Source: Chthonomonadaceae bacterium (lineage in GTDB: Bacteria > Armatimonadota > Chthonomonadetes > Chthonomonadales > Chthonomonadaceae). Taken from it: a stretch of 64,000 nt of DNA. This document shows, piece by piece, positions 16,653 through 25,735 of this stretch. A program made the position numbers and the translations under genes. The stretch is taken from contig DAIDKH010000002.1 in assembly GCA_027450145.1 (NCBI GenBank), forward strand, positions 26,256-90,255. The letters are read 5' to 3'. The notes beneath the pieces were generated by a model. That model saw only the letters and a program-made list of their open reading frames with translations, ran no database searches and had not been told where the DNA came from. Numbering within the stretch: position 1 is the first letter of the stretch; every line of letters begins with the position of its first letter.

Positions 16653-18401
16653 ATGGTGAGAGAGACACTCAATGATTTTCGCAAAGGAGCCGAGCCAATA
16701 CCGCAAAGAATGCTGCGATGGCATCTTTACGGCGCTGGCTTGGAAAATTTTGGAACCGACGGAAAGCCGGAGGTGGTTGAGGTCCCGGCGTATGGCGAAG
16801 ATGAGCTACTAATTCGCCAGGATGCTTGCGGACTGTGCTTTTCGGACACTAAAGTAATTGCCCTGGGTAATCAACATCCTCGCATGAGTGGAAGGGATTT
16901 ACAATCTGATCCTGTCACCCTTGGTCATGAGGTTGCATGTACAGTAGTTGGTGTGGGTAAAACGCTGCAGGATAGGTTTCAGGTAGGCGACAGGTTTGTC
17001 ATTCAAGCAGATGTTTTTTACAAGGGCACCAGCATGGCATATGGCTACGCCATTCGAGGTGGTCTGGCAGAATATAGCGTGATTGGCGCGCCAATTATAA
17101 ATGGCGATGAGGGCTGTTACCTTCTGCCACTGAATGAAACCACGGGATATGTGGAGAGTGCCCTTACAGAGCCATGGGCTTGCGTTGTGTCGGCTTATGC
17201 ACAGCAACACCGAACCTGTTTTAAGGCTGGTGGTTCCCTGCTGGTACTATTGGGAGCTGGGGCTCAACTTGAGGATATCGAGTGGATGATCGACGCGAAC
17301 CAACCACCCGCGTCCCTAATTGCGGTAGCGCTTCATGCAAACAAGGTTACACCACTACACGCCATTACAGGTCTGCAGACCAGTGTCCCGAGTATGGATG
17401 ACCTCGCACCTGTGCGAAATGCGGAGGCGCCAGCCGGTTTCGACGATATCATTGTAGTTGGCAAGGTGGACGAGTCCATACTTGAGGCCGCTGCAAGCCA
17501 CTTAGCAGACCACGGAATATTTAACCTTAAAGGCGCTGGTACTCTCGTTCGTCCGCTCATCCTGGATATCGGCCGCATTCATTATAATTGGCACCACTAT
17601 CTTGCTGATACCGGTAGCACACCGCAGAACCTATACAGCGAGTCCCGCTCAGCGGAACTGCACGCTGGAGGGAAAACGTGGCTAGTTGGGGCTGGTGGTC
17701 CCATGGGACAGATGCATGTCCAGCGCGCTATCCAACTTACCAACCCTCCGTCAGTTATTGTAGCTACCGACCTTGACGGTGTTAGGTTACAAAGTGTAGT
17801 GGACCGCTTTGGAGAGATGGCTGCACGCAAAGGCATCAATCTGATTGCAATTAACCCCGGCCTCATTACGCCTGATGAATTCGACACGCAGCTGCGGAGT
17901 ATCACCGGCGGCAAAGGATTTGACGATATTGTTTCGCTTGTGCCCGTCGCTAAAGTAATCGAGCACGCTGCAAATTTCCTCGCTTCAGGGGGCTGGTTCA
18001 ACATTTTTGCCGGTGTGGCCCGCGGTACGATGGCAGCATTGGATGCCAACCTGATCTCACAACGTGGCTGCCGCTTCCTGGGTAGCAGCGGATCATCGCT
18101 CGCGGATATGCGGGCGACACTAGAACGCGTTCAAAGCGGCGCACTATCCACCAACACCTCATTGGCTGCAATTGGCGGAATGGAGGCAGCCCGTGAAGGG
18201 CTTGCAGCTGTTAAGGACGGAAGGTTCACTGGCAAAACGCTGATTTTCCCGCTGATACATGACCTGCCTCTTACCTCGCTTGATCAACTTAAGACTACTC
18301 TTCCAACTGTCGCTGCCAAATTACGAGATGGTATGTTCTGGACAAAAGAAGCTGAAGATGAACTGCTTAAACTTAAACTGGGAGCTGCGCAAAATGCATA
18401 G
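16653..18401 (+). CDS. SorE-like zinc dehydrogenase with a large insert
   Basis: A 582-residue medium-chain dehydrogenase. The N-terminal GroES-like part has the catalytic-zinc Cys in DACGLCFSDTK and VTLGHEV. ALTEPWACV is the family's glutamate region. The late Rossmann motif WLVGAGGPMGQMHVQ, then GGKGFDDIVSLVP, GGWFNIFAG and the ending FWTKEAEDELL match the layout of L-sorbose-1-phosphate reductase SorE (about 410 residues). Here about 150 extra residues (roughly 195-345, including LLVLLGAGAQLEDIEWM and GFDDIIVVGKVDESILEAA) lie between, like a second nucleotide-binding-type segment. The gene overlaps the next one by 8 bases. SorE reduces sorbose-1-phosphate to glucitol-6-phosphate; the partner gene would oxidise that to fructose-6-phosphate. 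Confidence 0.75.
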   Translation: MVRETLNDFRKGAEPIPQRMLRWHLYGAGLENFGTDGKPEVVEVPAYGEDELLIRQDACGLCFSDTKVIALGNQHPRMSGRDLQSDPVTLGHEVACTVVGVGKTLQDRFQVGDRFVIQADVFYKGTSMAYGYAIRGGLAEYSVIGAPIINGDEGCYLLPLNETTGYVESALTEPWACVVSAYAQQHRTCFKAGGSLLVLLGAGAQLEDIEWMIDANQPPASLIAVALHANKVTPLHAITGLQTSVPSMDDLAPVRNAEAPAGFDDIIVVGKVDESILEAAASHLADHGIFNLKGAGTLVRPLILDIGRIHYNWHHYLADTGSTPQNLYSESRSAELHAGGKTWLVGAGGPMGQMHVQRAIQLTNPPSVIVATDLDGVRLQSVVDRFGEMAARKGINLIAINPGLITPDEFDTQLRSITGGKGFDDIVSLVPVAKVIEHAANFLASGGWFNIFAGVARGTMAALDANLISQRGCRFLGSSGSSLADMRATLERVQSGALSTNTSLAAIGGMEAAREGLAAVKDGRFTGKTLIFPLIHDLPLTSLDQLKTTLPTVAAKLRDGMFWTKEAEDELLKLKLGAAQNA

Positions 18402-19185
18402 ATTGCAGGATCAAATTGCAGTCGTGACAGGTGCCGCCCAGGGTCTGGGTGAAGCTATTGCAAGGAGGTTAGCTGCCGAAGGCTGCCGTGGAATCGTGCT
18501 GTCCGACCTTAACTTTCATAAGGCTGAAAATTTGGCAGCCGAACTGAGTTCCACTGCTGATATTTCCGCTGTGCCTATACGCGCAAATGTTGCGGACGCG
18601 GCGGATGCCACAGCTATGATGCAATGCGCAGTGGATAACTTTGGTAGACTAGATCTACTGGTAGCCAACGCGGGCATCCTTAAAGCAGGCGACATAACCG
18701 AAATCGGCGCAAGCGACTGGAAGGCCGTCATTGATGTAAACCTTTATGGCTATTTTCTTTGTGCACAAGCGGCAGCAAGAGTAATGAAGGAGCGTCGCGC
18801 GGGTAATATTATACAAATCAACAGCAAGAGCGGTAAAAAAGGCTCATTTCGCAATAGCGCCTATGCAGCTTCTAAATTTGGTGGAATTGGCCTAACCCAA
18901 TCGATAGCGTTAGACCTTGCGCCTTACAACATTCGCGTTAATGCTGTTTGTCCTGGAAATCTGCTAGATGGCACTTTGTGGCAGGAGAGCCTCTATGAAC
19001 AGTACGCAAAAACACAGGGTCTAACAACAGAGGAAGTTCGTCGAAAATATGAGTCGCAGGTACCATTAGGACGTGGATGCACGTATGAAGATGTATGTAA
19101 TGTCGTTGTTTTTCTCGCTTCCAGTGAGTCGAATTATATGACGGGCCAGGCACTAAATGTTACCGGTGGCCAGGAGATGCGCTAA
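18394..19185 (+). CDS. srlD: Sorbitol-6-phosphate 2-dehydrogenase (SDR family)
   Basis: A 263-residue short-chain dehydrogenase. The NAD-binding TGAAQGLGEAIARRL and NAG (VANAGIL) motifs are present, and the catalytic Y-A-A-S-K lies in NSAYAASKFGGIGL. IIQINSKSGKKGS, LTQSIALDLAPY, CPGNLLDG, VPLGRGCTYEDV and TGQALNVTGGQ follow E. coli SrlD closely, so oxidation of sorbitol-6-phosphate to fructose-6-phosphate is the best guess. I start at ATG 18394 (MHRLQDQIAVVTG), inside the end of the previous gene with GGGAGC upstream; the long N-terminal extension upstream of it is the previous gene in another frame. Confidence 0.85.
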   Translation: MHRLQDQIAVVTGAAQGLGEAIARRLAAEGCRGIVLSDLNFHKAENLAAELSSTADISAVPIRANVADAADATAMMQCAVDNFGRLDLLVANAGILKAGDITEIGASDWKAVIDVNLYGYFLCAQAAARVMKERRAGNIIQINSKSGKKGSFRNSAYAASKFGGIGLTQSIALDLAPYNIRVNAVCPGNLLDGTLWQESLYEQYAKTQGLTTEEVRRKYESQVPLGRGCTYEDVCNVVVFLASSESNYMTGQALNVTGGQEMR

Positions 19186-19273
19186 CACGACATCGTCATC
19201 TGTTCGCAATATAACGATTAGCGGTGCGATGGTTTCTGTACCATAAGTATTCCCTTCGGTAGAAATACAAATC

Positions 19274-20272
19274 ATGTTCCAAAACCGGATTAGCAAACGA
19301 TGGATCGGTACCTTACGCACAGTTGGACTTCCGCTGGGCACAGGATTTGTACTGTCTCAAGTTCTATCGGGGGTATGGGGACCAGCTTCCCCTGCCAGTT
19401 TTGGAATACTGGTAATCGGCTCTGCCATGCTCGTACCGCTCATGCTACCTCGGTATGGTCGAAATGACAGAAATATAAAGCCTTCGCAAGCACGAAATGT
19501 CAAACCGACACGTGCGGCGGTAATGTTACATCGGGGCAGTATTGGATTGGCAATTACCCTCACGTGCGTTATAGTTTTGGCGGGTCTTGTTCGAATCAAT
19601 CGAGAAGTTAGCTTATGGAAGCTTGGCAGGGTAGCACGTGGGCAAATAATCAACAACGAGCCCACGTCACCCGTACCAATTGCTGGTGGCAACGTCCTAT
19701 ACTCGTTCTCCTATCAAGGCACCGCATTTACAGGGTGGGCCCACGTAAACCGCGAGCGGTATCAGCAATTACGACTGGGCACATTTGTTCCTGTCACGTA
19801 CATTCCAAGCGATCCCTCAGCCAGCCACTTTGGACTCATTTCTCCAGTGAAAACAAAATGGCGTATTGCAAATACCGCATTGCTTACTCTGCTTTCTGCG
19901 GTGCTTGCCGGCTATCTGTCGCTCGGTTTTGAGCGCCATTTCCGCCGAGAGCTCAGCCTTGCACAGAAGGGCACCGAGGTTATCGGCACGATCACCCACT
20001 GTCGAGCGATCCACAAGCGCGGCCAGCCTTACAGTTACAGGGTACATTACCGCGTTGGATTAGAAAATAATAACGTCACGGAGGGTTCGGCGACTGTTCG
20101 TCCAGTGTGTGGCGAACCAACCCTCGTGGGGTTCCCTGTTGCTGTACTGCTTGACAGCAGTAATCCGGAATTTCACCGGCCAGTTAGTTCACTATCGACC
20201 GTCCAGATTACATCGCCAACACTACTTTCCAAGCGAACCAACGCTCCGCTCACTCCCAATCTACTGGAATAA
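19274..20272 (+). CDS. DUF3592-like membrane protein
   Basis: A 332-residue protein with about four transmembrane helices (GLPLGTGFVLSQVL, GILVIGSAMLVPLML, IGLAITLTCVIVLAGLV, TALLTLLSAVLAGYL). Two soluble beta-rich stretches resemble DUF3592: GQIINNEPTSPVPIAGG...LYSFSYQGTAFTGWAHV with VPVTYIPSDPSASHF, and a second EVIGTITHCRAIHKRG...YRVHYRVG with FPVAVLLDSSNPE. The module is thus doubled. Function of the family is unknown. It stands alone between the sugar cluster and a convergent gene. Confidence 0.65.
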   Translation: MFQNRISKRWIGTLRTVGLPLGTGFVLSQVLSGVWGPASPASFGILVIGSAMLVPLMLPRYGRNDRNIKPSQARNVKPTRAAVMLHRGSIGLAITLTCVIVLAGLVRINREVSLWKLGRVARGQIINNEPTSPVPIAGGNVLYSFSYQGTAFTGWAHVNRERYQQLRLGTFVPVTYIPSDPSASHFGLISPVKTKWRIANTALLTLLSAVLAGYLSLGFERHFRRELSLAQKGTEVIGTITHCRAIHKRGQPYSYRVHYRVGLENNNVTEGSATVRPVCGEPTLVGFPVAVLLDSSNPEFHRPVSSLSTVQITSPTLLSKRTNAPLTPNLLE

Positions 20273-20413
20273 TGCTTCTCTTAAGGCATCAGGTTGACCA
20301 GTAAAAATATCCAGCGCGACTTCCGACAACTGCCGAGCAAGGCATGACTGCCGGTAAACCGCACAAGATAACTGCCTCACTATGAACGTCCAGTGCGATC
20401 TCCATTGACGTTC

Positions 20414-21313
20414 TTACCGGATCAGATTCGCTGCACCTGAGCCAGTGGTAATGCTGAATTCCTTGGTTAGATGGTACTGACTACATACGGCACTAAGATC
20501 GGCATCTGCCTGAGCAGCGCTGGTATCTGCCTGTGAGGACGACCCCATCATCGATGTGAGCGCTTTTATGGCTCCGTTGGGGTCGGATTGGGCCTGCTGG
20601 AGGGATGAGTGGACTTCGGTAAACATGCCCTCTATTAGATTTAAGTGGGTGTCATAATCTTTGGCGAGTTGAGTACAGGCCGGAGGCGGCTCTACACTCT
20701 CAAACTTAGAAATAAGCCGCAGCCATAGCTGCGTGATGTTTTGGCTATCCTGATTAATCTTTGGCAAAAACTGCTTTGCCTTTGCGGAGCTACTCTCGGC
20801 TTTCACCTCGTTGGGCGTAAGGTTACCATAGGTAGAGATTGCGCTCCCTAGTTCCTCCGATATGATTTGTTGCTTTGTGGCCTCAATATTCTGAAGGAAC
20901 GCCAAATAATTCGTGATTGCACTGGTGTCTGGACCGGCTGCAGCCGGCTGCTGAACAACCGGAGCAGGATTATTCTGAGCAGGTGCCTGCACTAACGTTC
21001 CTGTATTCGATTGCGCGGGCGCCTGTACAAGCGGCGCAGGCGGTGCCGGCGTCGAAGCCTTCTGGGTCAGCCGCGAGGAAAGCCCCCATACTCCCACGCC
21101 CACTAGCAAGAGTAGGCCGAGAACCGTTGGCAGAATCCATTTCTTACCCGTGCCAGACTGCGGAGTCGGTTCAGGATAGCGTGTGGTTGTAGGAACAGAG
21201 CGCTGAATTTGAGGCTGCCTGATGGATGTATCACCGTGAGGAATCGGCGCACCGCACTTAAGGCAGAACCGCGACTGTGCGGGAATTTCAGAATTACACC
21301 TGGTACATTTCAC
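20414..21313 (-). CDS. Zinc-ribbon membrane protein
   Basis: I start at GTG 21313 (VKCTRCNSEIPAQ, 299 residues), which has AGGAGC 8 bases upstream; the frame is open to 21388. The N-terminus is a zinc ribbon with CTRC and CLKC pairs. A Pro/Gln-rich linker leads to one transmembrane helix (ILPTVLGLLLLVGVGVWGL), then a low-complexity Pro/Ala/Gln linker with repeats LVQAPAQ, and a helical outer domain of about 170 residues with no known match. The topology puts the ribbon in the cytoplasm and the helical domain outside. Function is unknown. Confidence 0.75.
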   Translation of the reverse strand: MKCTRCNSEIPAQSRFCLKCGAPIPHGDTSIRQPQIQRSVPTTTRYPEPTPQSGTGKKWILPTVLGLLLLVGVGVWGLSSRLTQKASTPAPPAPLVQAPAQSNTGTLVQAPAQNNPAPVVQQPAAAGPDTSAITNYLAFLQNIEATKQQIISEELGSAISTYGNLTPNEVKAESSSAKAKQFLPKINQDSQNITQLWLRLISKFESVEPPPACTQLAKDYDTHLNLIEGMFTEVHSSLQQAQSDPNGAIKALTSMMGSSSQADTSAAQADADLSAVCSQYHLTKEFSITTGSGAANLIR

Positions 21314-21440
21314 GACGTAGCTCCTAAGGTAAACAGATCTAGTCTTTAATGCTATACGGATCACTGGCGTCCTTAATCGCCATAACAATCCGCTGGCGTG
21401 TCTAAAGGACCTCCGCTTCCAGTAACTGTACCGATCAGCG

Positions 21441-23444
21441 TCACGGATCGGCTTTTTTCACGAGGATAACATCACCAGACGCCTTAAGTAACCCGCTCCA
21501 GAACGCTTGAACGGTGTGGTAGGACGATGCAGGCGCAGTGCCAGCATTTTGAATGTACTCATCCGTTACTACGATTGACGTGCCGTTGTTTATCGGCGTG
21601 ATCGCTCGACTATAACGCTGTAATGGATCCGCAAAATTGACAGTAGCCGGGATATCTGCTACCCTCCACGACTGCGGAAGACGTACTAGCGTTTTCGTTG
21701 TAAGGTGCGACGCATTCAGCGAAACAATGGGCCATATTCTCGTCGGACTAGTATATGGATTGTGTTGTGCAGTTCCGCTCATTGCAGAATAGACCGGCAG
21801 CATTACCATGTTTCCTATCGTCTTGCCGAATGTAGACTGGTCCATATTTATAACCAGTAGGAGCGGTCCGCCCTTGTCCTCGTCCATTACATGGAAACTG
21901 TTGACACCAGATTGCAAACCCAAGGACTGAGCAATCGAATTCACTTCATCTTTCTGTTTAACCGATGGCACACGCTGCAGGATACCGCGCAATGACTGCG
22001 CAACAATCCCTCGTAAAGTCAGTGTACAGGTCACATTAGCAACCGTGGGACCAGTCATTTGCACATTGAATACGATATCCGAGCCATTGTCCGACGTCGT
22101 GTAAGGCGGAACGGTTTCGAACTCACCTTTTTGTCCGGTCACCACAAGTGCTTGAGCCCCCCTATCAGCCGCAGGAATATCGCCGTACGGACAGTTTGTG
22201 GCTGTGGGGTCGAGCCAGATCCATTTCCCGCCAACGAGCGCTCGCACAATACAATGGTTGAAGGCGCTTAGCGTTGGAAGCTGATTCTCCACGGGCAGAG
22301 GATCATTCGCGTGGAGCAATGCAGGATAAGCTAGGATATGCTCAATGGAGAGAAGTGAAATGAGTAGATTAGCTTTATCTTTGCAGTCACCGTAAAGATT
22401 ATCGCAAACTTCTCCGGCCGGATGGGGCCGGTATGCGGATAAGCCCAGTTCCAGACCAACATACCGTACCTTTTGCGCCGTCCAATTATATAACTTCTCG
22501 GCTCGATCTTCGTTCGAGGTACATCCTTGCGTTAGGTTGGCGGCGAGTTTGCGAAGTGTTTGATTGGGCACGCTTTGAGGGGCCTGCAGCCGGTGGAACC
22601 ACGCCGCGATCGTGTTCCACGAGGGAATGCTGGAGATCTGCATCCAGCTGCGAACCAGCGGAGCCATAGGCATTGCTGGCTCAAGCTTTACTGGCGCGAT
22701 ATTTCGAAGCGTCCAAGTGAAATTCTTAACCCTACCACCGTCAGTGGTCGTGATTTTCGGTTTGAGTGACGGATCATTGTAGACCGAGTATTGAGGTACG
22801 TGATCTGCAGGCGTGTGCAAGCTGTAAGAGCTTATGACCACTGGTTCGCTGTCTGAAAAACCCCAGTACATTGAATAGGTACCAGGTATCACGAACGGTT
22901 TCGTAACCACTTTGTACTGGTAATCTATAATGCAATTATCCACAATCCCAGGCATAGAGAAGAGCAACGCCGCAGCATCATCGTACATGGCGTATTGTGC
23001 GGCGGGACTACCGTGTCGTACATCTCCACTAGAAACTCTCAGTACTGCCCCACTAGGTTGAACGGTTTCTGCGCTGAGAAGTGTCACCTGTTGATAGGCA
23101 CTGTCGTATGGCAGTTGTACCTCCGCCAAAGATCTCGCATTACGGTTGAACAGTTTATACGTTTCACGATATATGGCTATCTGGGTGCCGTCAGGCTTCA
23201 CTGTTACGTCAGCTAAATCAAGTAGTTTGACATAATTTTGGTCGGGCCACGTGCTCGCCGACGGCGCACTCTTAATGGCTGCTTTAAGTTGGCCATCAAC
23301 TGGTTTAGCCAACGGTTGGGCGAGTGGTGCAGCCGGGTAAAGGAGTGTTACAGCGAAAAGCAGAAAACCATATAGACTTTTGAGATTGGTGGCACAGGGC
23401 AACATTGACCTGCGGTCGATCTCCTCACCTCGGTTATCCACCAT
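21441..23444 (-). CDS. Exported DUF3857 and transglutaminase-like protein
   Basis: A 667-residue protein with GAGGAG 7 bases before ATG 23444. A signal-like helix (LYGFLLFAVTLLYPAAPLA) is followed by a DUF3857 region (LADVTVKPDGTQIAIYRETYKLFN, DNCIIDYQYKV) and, near residues 320-430, a transglutaminase core with the catalytic triad visible as YGDCKDKA (Cys), FNHCIV (His) and WLDPTAT (Asp). The C-terminal third is a beta-rich DUF3858-like region. It probably acts in the periplasm on cell-wall or surface peptides, but the substrate is unknown. The upstream 222 bases are AT-rich and shared with the divergent HDOD gene. Confidence 0.85.
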   Translation of the reverse strand: MVDNRGEEIDRRSMLPCATNLKSLYGFLLFAVTLLYPAAPLAQPLAKPVDGQLKAAIKSAPSASTWPDQNYVKLLDLADVTVKPDGTQIAIYRETYKLFNRNARSLAEVQLPYDSAYQQVTLLSAETVQPSGAVLRVSSGDVRHGSPAAQYAMYDDAAALLFSMPGIVDNCIIDYQYKVVTKPFVIPGTYSMYWGFSDSEPVVISSYSLHTPADHVPQYSVYNDPSLKPKITTTDGGRVKNFTWTLRNIAPVKLEPAMPMAPLVRSWMQISSIPSWNTIAAWFHRLQAPQSVPNQTLRKLAANLTQGCTSNEDRAEKLYNWTAQKVRYVGLELGLSAYRPHPAGEVCDNLYGDCKDKANLLISLLSIEHILAYPALLHANDPLPVENQLPTLSAFNHCIVRALVGGKWIWLDPTATNCPYGDIPAADRGAQALVVTGQKGEFETVPPYTTSDNGSDIVFNVQMTGPTVANVTCTLTLRGIVAQSLRGILQRVPSVKQKDEVNSIAQSLGLQSGVNSFHVMDEDKGGPLLLVINMDQSTFGKTIGNMVMLPVYSAMSGTAQHNPYTSPTRIWPIVSLNASHLTTKTLVRLPQSWRVADIPATVNFADPLQRYSRAITPINNGTSIVVTDEYIQNAGTAPASSYHTVQAFWSGLLKASGDVILVKKADP

Positions 23445-23666
23445 TAACGCTCCTCAACGATTCGCTGTTCGAAATAGCGCAAACATAAAAGTATGCATTT
23501 AAACAACCTCGGGATTGGTTCTATGACTATGTTTGAAAATAAACAAAATTTGCATACCTAAATCACCAAGATTTAACCAACGAAAGTATACAGATTGGCA
23601 TAATTATACTCTAATTGCACGTTACGAATTGTCCGAAAATTAGCGTCGGAGGATTGCACGTATCTC

Positions 23667-24527
23667 ATGGAACTACATCATCTCGACATAAAACTCGCAC
23701 GCGCTACAACGCTGCCTATTCTACCAACCGTTGTGTCTCAGGTTATAGCCCTGGCAGACAATCCTGCTGCAGGCCCACGCGATTTTGAACGGGTAATTGC
23801 TCGGGATGCCGGCCTGTCTGCCAAAATACTTCGAACAGCGAATTCGTCCTATTACGGCGGTGATGGTAAAATTGTAAATCTGCAAAAGGCACTAAGCAAA
23901 CTTGGATGTAACACCATTCGATCCATCTGCATCACCGTGGCGTTTCAGTCCTCGATTAGCGGCAAATCACTAAACAAGACCTTTAACCTTCCAGAATTTT
24001 GGCAGCACAGCCTAGCCGTGGGTTGCGCGGCAAAAGTACTGGCTATGGTAGCCCACGATCCTCATGCTGAGGAGGCGTTTATTGCCGGCCTTCTTCACGA
24101 TATTGGTAAGTTAGCGATGGCTATGTTTCTTTCGGATGAAGCCACCATGGTTTACAAGCTGATGAAGGACCGCGATATTCCACAATACGACGCGGAACTG
24201 GATTGCCTTGGCGCCACGCATCAAGAGATTGGTGCCATGGTTGCGCACCACTGGAACCTACCACAACTATACGTACCATCAATTGCACACCACCATGATC
24301 CTGTTCGAGAGGATGGGACATTCGATAAGTTAAGTCTTTATGTTCATGTTGGAAATGTCTTGGCTCATTTGGCTGGACTTGGGTATTCTCCAATGGGTAC
24401 GTCGTACGAGGCAGATCCTGCAGTCCTCGATGAACTACACATTCCGACCGCCCAGTTAGAAGCTGTTGAGTCAGCAGTTGCCGTCGAAGTGAGTAAGCTA
24501 TCCCAACACATGGGACTGGTGGCATAG
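23667..24527 (+). CDS. HDOD-domain signalling protein
   Basis: A 286-residue protein that is essentially one HDOD domain: TLPILPTVVSQVIALADNP, VIARDAGLSAKILRTANSSYYG, LSKLGCNTIRSICITVAF, AFIAGLLHDIGKLAM, LGATHQEIGAMVAHHWNLP. HDOD proteins are catalytically inactive HD relatives used as regulatory scaffolds in signalling, motility or cell-cycle control. The HD pair survives here in LLHDIGK. GGAGG lies 13 bases before the ATG. It is monocistronic and divergent from the transglutaminase gene. Confidence 0.9.
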   Translation: MELHHLDIKLARATTLPILPTVVSQVIALADNPAAGPRDFERVIARDAGLSAKILRTANSSYYGGDGKIVNLQKALSKLGCNTIRSICITVAFQSSISGKSLNKTFNLPEFWQHSLAVGCAAKVLAMVAHDPHAEEAFIAGLLHDIGKLAMAMFLSDEATMVYKLMKDRDIPQYDAELDCLGATHQEIGAMVAHHWNLPQLYVPSIAHHHDPVREDGTFDKLSLYVHVGNVLAHLAGLGYSPMGTSYEADPAVLDELHIPTAQLEAVESAVAVEVSKLSQHMGLVA

Positions 24528-24925
24528 TTCCCAGGCACGCCAAGGATGAATACTCGGGGCAATGGGTTGTTACAATTCGTTGTAAACTACTGTTTCCGAC
24601 GCCTGCAACCTAAATGGCGGCTCTAAACAATACCGCAGGGATCGACCGACGGCACTCATTCTAGCTGCCACTGGTCACCGTGCGACCAGATCAAGCTTAA
24701 TAATCACACTGTTTCAATATTATATAAAGATTGTGAAACACCGTGTGCTTCACACAAGAACGTGCGAGGCGTAAGTTGCCTGTTGGTGGGGCACAACTGA
24801 ATGTGGTTTAACCGGACTATTTTATTCTGCGCGTCCACACTACGACCACACAACGCCAAGTAATCGTTTTACGGCGTGTGAAGTACTATGTACTGCAGGA
24901 ATTGCCCACCATTGGCCAAGGCGGT
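24528..24925. other. 398-base intergenic stretch
   Basis: There is no gene here that I can support. An imperfect inverted repeat around 24704-24744 (CACTGTTTCA ... TGAAACACCGTG) encloses an AT-rich centre and may act as a terminator between the convergent HDOD and SufR-like genes. Confidence 0.4.
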
Positions 24926-25564
24926 TTATTGCGGTAACTTCACCCGAACTGTGCAAGAAGCGCCACCGTCCACTCTTGAAGAATGGTGCTTTACGTTATC
25001 TTCGCCTACTATTTGGCCGAGCAGCTGGGCATGTCCCGCACAGCAGATGTTTGGATGCTTTTGGGCAACGGAACAGGCTGCACAATTTCGGTAGACCAAC
25101 TCCGCCGTTCCCCTATCGCTCATGCACACTTCCGTCATAAAACCACGCTCATTCAAGTCCGAAGCGAGGGATGACAGTACATTGGAAACATCGGCGCTAT
25201 CTCCCGCAGCCGCCGTAATTCGTTGAAGGATTCGCTCGCTCTGCCGCTGGAACAAGGTGGTAACGGCTTCCTCGCCCTGCCAATCCTGTAATTCGTTCAG
25301 TAAGTCTAAGGAAATGCGGTCATAACACCGTGGAAACTGCTCATCCCCCTGCGCAGTAATGGCAAACTTGTGCTGCGGCCTACCTGGTCGACTTCGGATA
25401 GGTTCCATGTCTACCAGGTTCTCTTCCAGTAGAATCGTCACGTGCTGTCGTACAGCCACCTGAGAGATGTTCAGTATCTCGGCGATTTCTTTTACCGTAG
25501 TGGCCTCTTCACTCTTGATGAGAGCTAGAATTTTCGACCTGGTGGCACCCTTGGCAATATTCAT
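24926..25564 (-). CDS. SufR-like Fe-S-sensing transcriptional regulator
   Basis: A 212-residue regulator. A winged helix-turn-helix occupies residues 1-70 (EIAEILNISQVAVRQHVTILLEENLV, then the wing RPGRPQHKFAITAQG). The C-terminal half carries Cys residues in the pattern NCAACSVAQKHPNICCAGHAQLLGQIVG and a last one in GASCTVRV. This is the layout of SufR-type repressors, where Cys ligands hold an Fe-S cluster that controls DNA binding. A perfect palindrome lies 36 bases upstream. No suf genes are next to it, so its targets are unknown. Confidence 0.8.
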   Translation of the reverse strand: MNIAKGATRSKILALIKSEEATTVKEIAEILNISQVAVRQHVTILLEENLVDMEPIRSRPGRPQHKFAITAQGDEQFPRCYDRISLDLLNELQDWQGEEAVTTLFQRQSERILQRITAAAGDSADVSNVLSSLASDLNERGFMTEVCMSDRGTAELVYRNCAACSVAQKHPNICCAGHAQLLGQIVGEDNVKHHSSRVDGGASCTVRVKLPQ

Positions 25565-25599
25565 CTGATTCCGTAACTCCTGAGTGTTGGATTAGGCTA

Positions 25600-25614
25600 A
25601 TTTATCGGATAAAT
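25600..25614. promoter_or_regulatory. Palindromic operator candidate of the SufR-like gene
   Basis: ATTTATCGGATAAAT is a perfect 7+1+7 palindrome 36-50 bases upstream of the regulator's start, in an AT-rich promoter-like region. The position fits autoregulation by the winged-helix protein. Confidence 0.45.
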
Positions 25615-25735
25615 CAAACTATACTATCATTATACACTGATACTAAACCAAAAACACCAATAATTAAGAAATAAAAAAACCGTTTAACATCTTTTTTATG
25701 CTAACCGGCTTTAAGTAGAACACAAAACCCCTAAT

